This document shows positions 1 through 9,200 of a stretch of 11,330 nt of DNA, piece after piece. The stretch comes from Baffinella frigidus (taxonomy: Eukaryota > Cryptophyceae > Cryptomonadales > Baffinellaceae). The position numbers and the translations under genes were made by a program. Within the stretch, counting starts at the first letter, position 1; each line of letters begins with the position of its first letter. The stretch is taken from the NCBI GenBank assembly GCA_026770585.1, contig MU646413.1, positions 580,075 through 591,404 of the forward strand, in the 5' to 3' direction. The notes beneath the pieces are model-generated. The model did no database searches. It saw nothing but the letters and a program-made list of their open reading frames with translations, and was not told where the DNA came from.

Positions 1-62
1 CTATCTATCTATCTATCTACCTATCTATCTATCTATCTATCTATCCATCTATCAATCTATCC

Positions 63-104
<42 letters not shown>

Positions 105-112
105 ATATATAT
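1..112. repeat. CTAT tetranucleotide microsatellite
   Basis: About 26 CTAT units with a few point changes (CTAC, CCAT, CAAT), ending in a short AT run. It lies in the intron after the TGTP exon, if that intron is longer than the window edge. Confidence 0.98.
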
Positions 113-143
113 CCATATAACTACATCTTGATAGGGCTCTGAC

Positions 144-225
144 CCGGGCGGTTGACGGCGGGGGTCCCCGTAAGGAGGAGGGCGCGTTTGAAGTTCTTGA
201 TCAGCGGAAGGATCGCCTTGCTCCG
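144..225 (-). CDS. SMARCAL1: Exon: motif III (TGTP) of the SMARCAL1-like gene
   Basis: Twenty-seven codons plus one base read RSKAILPLIKNFKRALLL and then TGTPAVNRP. The (T/S)-G-T-P box is motif III, which couples ATP hydrolysis to movement on DNA; N-R-P or S-R-P follows it in this subfamily. The acceptor is AATACAG before 225 and the donor is GTCAGA at 143. The next exons would lie beyond the left edge, past the CTAT microsatellite. Confidence 0.9.
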
Positions 226-3200
226 CTGTATTGGAGGAAATGACTTTAGCTGGGGAAACGACTTTAGAGCTTTAGCGGGGGAGATGACTTCTCCTTTTCC
301 TCGACCGCTTTACAAAGGGATGGTTTCGTTTTGTACCAGCAAAGGCGTATACAATTGATGTATAGGCTGTAAAACTACATGTACAGCCTCTAAAATGGAT
401 GCACAGGCTTTAAAACTACATGCACAGGCCGTTCCCAGGAGGTTTCACAGTACAAAAAGTCTTCTCCATCCACCAGCCCTGGGAGGTGGCTCAAATTGTG
501 CTCTGAACCATTTTTCAAAAGTTGATGTTTGGTACAAATGTGTTGACTTTCGTCGCATCTAACCCAGATCTGGGGTGTCTGTCAAGATAAATCGAAAATG
601 TTCCAGACCACTGTTGGATGAACTTCCCAGGGCTATTGTCGAAATGGGCTTCGCGCGGAATCGAGGTCAGGTCAGGAAATCAGGAAAATTTCCCCAAAAA
701 TGACTTTTATGCTATCTTAGGCATGAGTTTTATCTCAAAATAGCATCTCCCACCCATAAGATGACACAAAAGGTAAAAAAATGAAAAATTGTTGCTGACC
801 TGACCTCGATTTTTTCCGCGCGGAGCCCATTTCGACAATAGTGGACTAGCGATTGAAGAGCGTCTTCGTTCTTCAGAAAGCGGGCCTCGCCCGCGACCAC
901 GGCCCTTTTCCTCGACCGCTTTACAAAGGGATGGTGCGTTTTGTACCAGGAAAGGCGTGTACAATTGATGTACAGGGTTTGACAATACATGTAGGTCTTT
1001 TCAAGTGCGTACCTGGGCCGTTTTGTTTTTCAAAAAGTGTGCCTCATCCGCGACCACGACACCAAACCTGATTCAGGGTTTAGGGTTTGGAGTTTGGAGT
1101 TTAGGGTTTAGGGTTTGGGGTTTGGAGTTTGGAGTTTAGGGTTTAGGGTTTGGGTTTTGGGTTCAGGGTTTGGGGTTCAGGGTTTAGGGTTTAGGGTTTA
1201 GGGTTTAGGTTTTAGGGTTTAGGGTTTAGGGTTAAGGGTTAAGGGTTTGGGGTTTGGGGTTTAGGGTGTAGGGTTCAGGGTTGGGGTTTCGGGTTTCGGG
1301 TTTCGGGTTTCGGGTTTCGGGTTTCGGGTTTCGGGTTTCGGGTTTGGGGGTTAGGGTTTAGGCCAAACCCCTTCTCCGCGATAGAGGCGAGGAACTTCGG
1401 GACGAGGTCGTAGGATATGATGGTAACCTGGTTACGGTTTAGGGTTTCAGGTTTCAGGTTTCAGGTTTGGGGTTTGGGGTTAAGAGTTTAGTATTTTGAG
1501 GAGGGAATAGGGTTTAGAGTTTAAGGTTTAGGGGTTATGGTTTAGGGTTTAGGGACTAGGGTTTAGGGGTTATGGTTTAGGGTTTAGGGTTTAGGGTTTA
1601 GGGTTTAGGGTTTATGGTTTATGGTTTATGGTTTATGGTTTATGGTTTATGGTTCTGGGTTTAGGGTTTAGGGTTCAGGGGTTGGGGTTCAGGGTGTAGG
1701 GTTTAGGGTTTAGGGGTTGGGGTTCAGGGTTAAGTCAGAATTTGTTCTTGGTTGCACCTCGCCATAGGGAACTGGAGCCTTTCCTTCAGAAATTAGGCTA
1801 ATGGCTCCAATTCCCTACGGGGGAGAGCATGTACATTGAATACTGCTAGCTCTGTCCCCCACGATTTGGTCTCGTCAATTTGACGATACCGTAAGTCAAT
1901 TCTCCGGGGTTTAAGTGCAGGCCTGTCAACTTTTGGATTGAAAATGATCAGTCAACCCGACTGAGGCAGAGCTAGTACTCGCTCCGCGACCATAACCCGT
2001 GTATCAAAACGACTGCGTCTTTCTATTATTCTGCACCACTTAACATTTTTTTTGACGGATTACGGGACAAGTTGACGGATTTCCACTTAGCAGCGACCGA
2101 GGACCTATTCGCCTTGAATTCAAGGCAAAATTCCGGTTAGGCTAGAGGGCAACGGATAAGATTCTAGTACAAATAGTTTAGATGCACTGTATCCGTGAAG
2201 CCTCCCGTGGCTGCTAAGTGGTGGGTAAGTTGACTTTGGAATCGACCGGTTTCGAGTTGATTTTGTCGTTGCCTTTCATGATTACGTTGACGTCCTCCTC
2301 GGCCAGATCCTGCAGGTGAGGCTCTAGGGTTTAGGGTTTGGGGTTTAGGGTTTAGGGTTTAGAGGTTTGGGGTTGAGGATTTAAAAATTTAGGGTTTAGG
2401 GTTTATGATGACGTTCACGTCATCCTCATCCAGATCCTACACGTTAGGATTTGGGGTTTAGGGGTTAGGGTTCAGGGTTTAGGGGTACGAGTTCAGGGTT
2501 TGTGATTTAGTGTTCAGGCTTTAGGTCCAAATCTTGAATCCGGGGGGGGCATGTGAACTCCGTAATCCATACAACTGCACCACCACTCGAGGCTAGAAAT
2601 GGGACCAATTTAAAACAGATATTCTTTTACAAGTGAAGGGGGGAAAAGAGGCGTGTAGTCATTTTCACGTATGTGACAGAAATCTTTCAGATACGTGACC
2701 AAGCCCGCCCGTGACTGGTACTAAATTTAACAACCTCACATTTAAAATAGTCCCATTTCAAGCCTCGAGTGGCAGCCCCGCCAGATTCTTGGAAGGGGTC
2801 GCCAAAAGTCAATTTCCCGGAAGGACTCAGGGGATTGTTTTAACTTTGGGGATAGTTCGGCGCCCAAAAGTGCGCTCGGAAAGAGGCGACCACCCCGAAG
2901 CAATCCACGCCTAGTGGTCACACCACGCCAGAGTCTTCGAAGGGGTCGCCAAAAGTCAATTTCATCCGGACGAGTATTTTCCGAAAATACGATTTTAAAA
3001 GTATTTTCAACGAAGATTACCTCACAATTTGCCTGAACTTTTTAAAATGGTCACGTCCGTGCAGTAATTTTCGTTGCAAATCGGATCGGAGTTCCCCGAA
3101 ATCGTATTTTCGGAAAATACTCACCGCGATTAAATTCCCCTGCAAGGCAGTAGTTTTCAAAGGTCAAAAACCGTGTCCTGACACGGTTTTAAAAAATTAA

Positions 3201-6200
3201 CCCCCTCCTCCACTCTGGCGTGGCAAACAAACCGCATGGCGTATTCGCGTGAACCCTAACCCACAACCCCCTGCCCATAAACCCTGAACCCTATCCCTTA
3301 AGTGGCCAGTAGGCTCATACACCCTACCGTAGGGTCCTAGGACCTGCCGAGGACCTCTTGCCGGTCAAAGTTGACCGGCTGGCCACTTAAGGGATACCCT
3401 ACACACAAACATACACACCACTCGGTGTATGTTTACCTGAAACACACGCCCTCACCAGCTCTATACCCTAAACCCCTAAGCCCTAAACAAAATAAAAATT
3501 AAAAGTAGGTCAACTTAAGACGCACCGGGAGCCACTTTAGGATTTCGGAGCGCCACACGAGGCGGAGAGAGGAAGGCGCGATGATCAGCAGGGGCCACTC
3601 CGCCCGGTATACCTGAGACAGAAAGGGGCCTCTGTGTGAGAAAAAGAGCTCCTTTTCTACTTTAGAAGCCACTTCCGATACACCTGAGGATGTTAACAGG
3701 GGCCTCTAGGCGATAAAAAGAGCTCTTTATCTACTTGAGGACCCCTTTTTGGTCGGGATTTTGAAGCGATGATTAGCAGCGGCCACTCCTCACGATATAC
3801 CCGGGGTTAGGGGTTTGTGGTTAGGCTTTATGGTGTGGGGTTCTTTGTTGGGGCGTGTGTTTCAGGTGAACATACACCGAGTGGTTTGCTCGTACCACAC
3901 GGTGGGCTACGAGGGTTTCGTTGAACCTGGATTCCAGGGTGATACGGGACCAATTTGCATCAGAAAAATCCGTCGAGTTAATTGTCTTCAGACAAGTTGA
4001 CGTTTGATGAAAGGTTCGTAGTCCACCGTGTGGAGGTATAGGGTTCAGGGTTCAGGGGTAGGGGGTTGGGGGTAGGGTAACCACCCCCCCTAGGGTTCTG
4101 GGTTAGGGGTAAGGATCCCCGCAGTTGAGCGGTCCGAAAGGAAGAAAACGCGAAAAGGGCCTCACATAAGGGGCTTAAAGTGAGGATTTTTAAAAAGGGC
4201 TGGAAGTGAGGATGTGGAAATGGCAAACGGGCTCACAGTGGTGATAGCGAAACGGCAAAAGGGCTTCACGTGAGGGGAACGAAAAGACAAAATGGCTTAA
4301 AGTGAGGAAAAGGAAAAGGCGAAAGGGCCCACCGTGGCGATAGCAAGGGCCCGGAATGTGGGGAAATGGCAAAAGGGGCTCGCTGTGATGATGCAGAAAC
4401 GGCAGAAGGGGCTCACAGTGTCGAAAGCGAGACGAAAAAAGGGGCTTACCGTGGCGATAGCGAAACGGCAAAGGGGCTTAAAGTGAGGGGGGGGGAAGGC
4501 GAAAGGGGCCCACCGTGGCGATAGCGAGGGCCTGGATTGTCTTGCCCAGCCCCATCTCGTCCCCTGTACCCCAGCAAGAAGCGCAAAATTGAGCATTTTG
4601 CAACGCTCTGTCAAGTTGTGAGAATTTTAAGACCTAAAAGCACGAAACCCCTGTACCCCACAGCGCCACGCCAGGTTGCAAGTTGCCAGTTTGCTCAAAG
4701 TTGATTATGATGAGTTGTACCCGCACCACACGGCGGGCTACGAAGGAATTATCGGGCACTCAGCGCCCGAGTGTCCGTTACCTTATCCGTAGGGACCCCC
4801 CAATGCCCCTACGGGTTGCCTACCGTAGGGTCCTAGGTCTCATCGCGTAGGGGTTATTCAAAATCTCTTCGAAGTCCGCTGTGTGGTGCATCAGAGGCCC
4901 GCGCCAAGCGTGAATAGCACAGCACCGCAGAAACGTGGAAATTGTGCACCACGAAAACGCTTTTAAAAGCGAGCGCCCCCCGTGCGCTATCGAGAAAATG
5001 CACCCCTCTCTTCAGAAGGGCATCAGCGCCCTCAAAATCCCTCCCTTGGTTGAGGGTCTAGACCCTACACTGACGTGTACAGGCGTACAGTTAGTTGTAC
5101 AGTTGTACAGCGACGTGTACAGGTGTACAGTTAGTTGTACAGTTGTACAGTTGTACAGTTGTACAGCTGTACAGTTGTACAGTTGTACAGTTGTACAGTT
5201 GTACAGTTGTACAGGTGTACAGTTGTACAGTTGTACAGTTGTACATATGTACAATTGTAGAGTTGTGGAATTATAGAGTTGTAGAATTGTAGAGTTGTAC
5301 AATTGTACAGTTACGGTGTCGAAGGGTGTCGAAAGGCTGACCGATGAGCGCCCGGGCCCCACGATAACGCAAATGCACCCCTCTCTTTGGAACCGACCCT
5401 ACACCCTCAACCTTGCACCCTCAACCGTAAAAGTGCGACACGGCTCCACCGCCACGCCAACATCTAAGATACAATCTATAGGTGGCGGGACCAAACCGAT
5501 GAGCTCGCGCCCCCCGTGCGCGATCGCAAAAATGCACCCCTCTCTTTGGTGCTCTGGAAGGGCATCAGCGCACAGCGGGCTACCAAGGAATTTTCGGCCC
5601 GAGTCTGGCCAAGAATCGGGTAGGATATTCGTAGACACAACCCTATGTCCCTACGGATTGCCTACCATAAGGTCCTCTGGAATATCCACTAGGGCTTGGA
5701 GTATCCACTAGGGCTAGGGTGTACCAATGAGCACGCACCCCCCGTGTGCGATCGCGAAAATGCACCCCTCTCTTTGGAAGCCCAAACCGCGTCGGTTGGC
5801 GCATTAAAACCCGTTGTACGCCCAAACGCCGCCTTTTCCAGCCCTAAATCGATGTAAAACATACCCCCCCCCCATTTGCAGGAGTCATTCAGGGTTAGGG
5901 TCCAAACCGATGAGCGCGCGCCCCCCGTGCGCGAGGGCGAAAATGCACCCCTCCCGCTGGAAGGGCATCAGGGCCTCGTCGATCTCTGGGGGGAGTGTTT
6001 TGAGCACCACGGATGCCTCCAGCCGCAGCGCGTCCATCTGACGAAGGCTCTTTGTCACTCCAAAGTTGACGGATTCGTACCGCGGAACCAGGACGTCAAC
6101 TTGAGAATAGTCCGGCAACCCGAGAGCTAGATCTCGGGTGGGAGCGTTTTGAGCGCCTCCAGCCGCAGCGCGTCCATCTGAACACGCCATATCACTCGTG

Positions 6201-9200
6201 AGGATTTAATTTAAATCAAATTTAAATCAGACCACTCCGTAGAATTTTGGAGCCGTTCGCGTAATAATTGATGGAAAGGCTCCAATTCGCTATGGAAGCG
6301 AGTTGTGACAATAAGCACTCTGCGATATCCGGTGGGAGAGTTTTGAGCACCACGGATGCCTCCAGACGCAGCGCGTCCATCTGACGTCCCGATCGCGCGG
6401 GGGGGGTTAATATAGACGCTCAGCCCGTAGGGAATTGGTTGGAGCCGTTAGCCTCTTTTCTGAAGGAAAGGCCCCAATTTCCTATCCGTCCAAAGTTGAC
6501 GGATTCGTACCGCGGAGCCAGGACGTCAACTTGAGAATAGTCCGTCAACCCGAGAGCTAGATCTCGGGTGGGAGCGTTTTGAGCGCCTCCAGCCGCAGCA
6601 CGTCCATCTGATACCGTGGTTTAATTAATTTCCGGTGGGGATTTAATTTACTTTAAACGCTCTCCGTCTATAGAAAATCGCTCTCCGCCTCCATCCAGGA
6701 TTGCAGGGGGGGGTATTTCAAAAGTCATTTTTCACAAGATTTTTCAAAAGTCATTTTTTTCCAGAAGAAAATGGCTCAAATACCAGCCAATGGCTCAAAT
6801 GCCAGCCACGAAATACCCCCACGAAGGGTTCTGGATGGATAGGGAATCGGGGCCGTCAGCGTCATTTCTGAAATTAGAGGAAAGGCTTCAATTCCCTATG
6901 GGAGAGAGTATTTAAATTTGACCATCGGCGGGGTCCAATCGCGTCAACATTCACTAGAGCCAATCTGGTAGGACTTGGCCAAAGCGAACTTCGAAGTTGC
7001 AAGATTGCGAACTTCTAGATGGACCGGTTTGGACATGTAGTGTTTTAAATTCAAATTTTGCAGTACAAATCATGGTGTTTACTAATAATACGGTCCATCT
7101 AGAAGTTCGCAATCTTGCATCTTCGAAGTTCGCTTTGGCCAAGTCCTACCAGATTGGCTCTAAGGGGGGGGTCCCACCAGCCACCAGAAGAGAACCAGAT
7201 ATAGATGGGCGCGATTTTTTGAATTTTTGAAGACCCTACGGTAGCAAGCCCGTAGGGACCTAGGAGGTCCCTACCCGGGCGAATAGATGGACACTCGAGG
7301 CTGAGCCTTAGTCTTGGTGAAGATCAGATCAAATCAGATCAAATCTGGTTCTCTTCTGGTGGCTGGTGGGGGGGGGGGGTGAACGCTTTTTGGAGGCTCA
7401 GCCTCTCCGATGGCTGTTTGATTTCAATATAAAAAAATGAGGGTATCGTTCTTTGGTGGTGGGGGGGTAACGTTTTTTGGAGGCTCAGCCTCTCGGAGGG
7501 CTTTGAGGACTTCTGGCTTGATCACGTCCACTGTCACCAAGCTTCCGAGCGCCTGGAATCGAGCCCCCCGCCCGAGGTTCACCACACTGGAGAAACCCGT
7601 TAGGAGAAGAAGAGGGAAAGGGGTTAAATAACGCATGAGAAGGAGAAGGCGGAGGAGGTCCACTCCACTTAGAGCTATTCCGGTAGGACTTGTCGCGTTT
7701 TCGATTTCGCGACTTCGAGACTTCAAGACTTCATTTGTACCATGAGATTTGAAACGGTGTGTTTTAAAACGTTTTACGCCCTTTAAAACCTTTTTGAAGT
7801 CTGAAATTTTGAAATCTCGAAGTCGAAAACGCGACAAGTCCTACCGGAATAGCTCTAGCAGCCACCGGTGAGACGGGCCCGCTTCCGGAAATAATGGGCC
7901 CGCCTCTTAGACGCGAAGACTCGCGCTAAACGACTGCGCGATCTCATCCCGAACCACTTGGCAGCCACCGGGGGCTTCACGCTCCAGTCCATGTCAACGG
8001 ATTGTTCTAAAATCTTATCCATTTGCATTGGATTCTAACCGCATTTCCCCCGGATATCCGAGGGGCAAGGATTTCGGCCGCTGATAAGTGGGTCACCAAG
8101 CTTCCAAGGGCACCCGCGTGACCGGTCGAAGCCAACTGTCCGAGGTGACTGCCTTGCGTGTGCCGTCCACTGGGGGGGGGCGTCGTATTGGAGCCCTGTC
8201 TCAGTCTATTGGTTTCGATTTCGTGATTTATTAGCTTGGATTCGTCGGCCGACCCGGGCCTTCTGTTAGTCTAAAGTACGGTCCTACCTACGTTGAATGT
8301 GAACACCGCCTTGCCTAATTCTGGGGGTCGCTCCCTAAATTAGCGCGCACCGATTTGGTGCGCCCGGGCTCTTTTCCGCTCCTGAGTTGACAGATTTGGA
8401 CCGCAACCCCAGCATGTCAACTTGAGGATAGTCGGTCAACCCGAGTGAAGCAGAGCCAGTACTCCTGCCCTCACAGAGTCAGGACGTAAAAGGCGATGCG
8501 CCCCCCCCCCTCTCAGGGTTGGTTTATGGTTTATGGTTTATGGTTTATGGTTTATGGTTTATGGTTTATGGTTCAAGGTTTCGGGGTGAGGTTTCAGGTT
8601 TCAGGCCTGAAATCGAGCGCCCCACTCGAGGCTGGAAGTGGGGGCATTTTCAAGGTGGGGTTGTCAAATTTAGTACCAGTCACGGGCATGCTTGGTCACG
8701 TAGCTCAAGTTATAACTTGAGCTACGTGACCAAATGCCCCTATTTGTATGAAAATTACTGCACATTTCTTGTTTCCCCTTCACTTGTAAAAGAAGATTTG
8801 TTTTAAAATGGTCCCATTTCTAGCCTCGAGTGGCCCACCCCGAGGTTCACTACCACGCAAGAGTGTAAGACTGACCTGGGAAAACAAGTCAGTTCACACG
8901 GAATTTGTATAAACTTTCCGAAATTTCGATTTTTCTCGGCGGAGAATGTTGACTTATGAACTTTTCAAAATAGCCAGATCTGGCTATTTCTCCTGCAGGC
9001 CACTCTGCCCTACACTCTTGCGTGGTACCCGCTGCCGAGCGAGGCCGGGACACAACTTTGAAGGATAATAAAAAACTTGCCCCTGGATCGTGAATGAACG
9101 GACTTTGAAGCCCTTTTAAAATGAAAAAGCCAAAACCGGATTTCCGGCTCTGGCTTTTCATTTCGTGCCAAACTCGCTCGACAGCGGACTGGCTAGCCAC

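Noticed and set aside
707-990. Minus-strand frames of 86 and 92 codons that contain GEARFLKN as a gene with an inactive Walker B
   Set aside because: A perfect DEAH exon with matching phases lies just upstream at 1067-1013, and the GEAR copy has no donor; the frame then runs into a foldback element.
2083-2221. 2-bp target duplication for family A and family E elements as for the CCAC superfamily
   Set aside because: Flanking dinucleotides do not match (TT/TG, AA/GT and CA/TG), so these families were not included in that finding despite CCAC ends.
1071-2520. Chromosome end or true telomere
   Set aside because: The repeats are degenerate, interrupted by exons and followed by more gene on both sides, so they are interstitial.
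4190-4614. Minus-strand reading frames of 93 and 105 codons with repeated F-x-x-A-T-V-S-P-F pattern
   Set aside because: They are translations of the minisatellite at 4139-4533. The only real coding part is the GLGKT exon at its high end, which is in a different frame (GDEMGLGKT).
4935-5362. Overlapping frames of 113 and 116 codons on opposite strands rich in VQLYSCT
   Set aside because: The TTGTACAG array has no stop in any frame; coding on both strands of the same repeat is not credible.
5295-5711. Plus-strand frame of 138 codons
   Set aside because: It crosses two broken antisense copies of the FQREG exon and has no recognisable domain; its openness comes from the GC-rich duplicated exon sequence on the other strand.
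7424-7837. Minus-strand frame of 137 codons as one gene
   Set aside because: Its first half is one arm and centre of a MITE and its middle is a pyrimidine tract with a splice acceptor. Only the LGSLVTVDVIKPEVL part is kept, as an exon.
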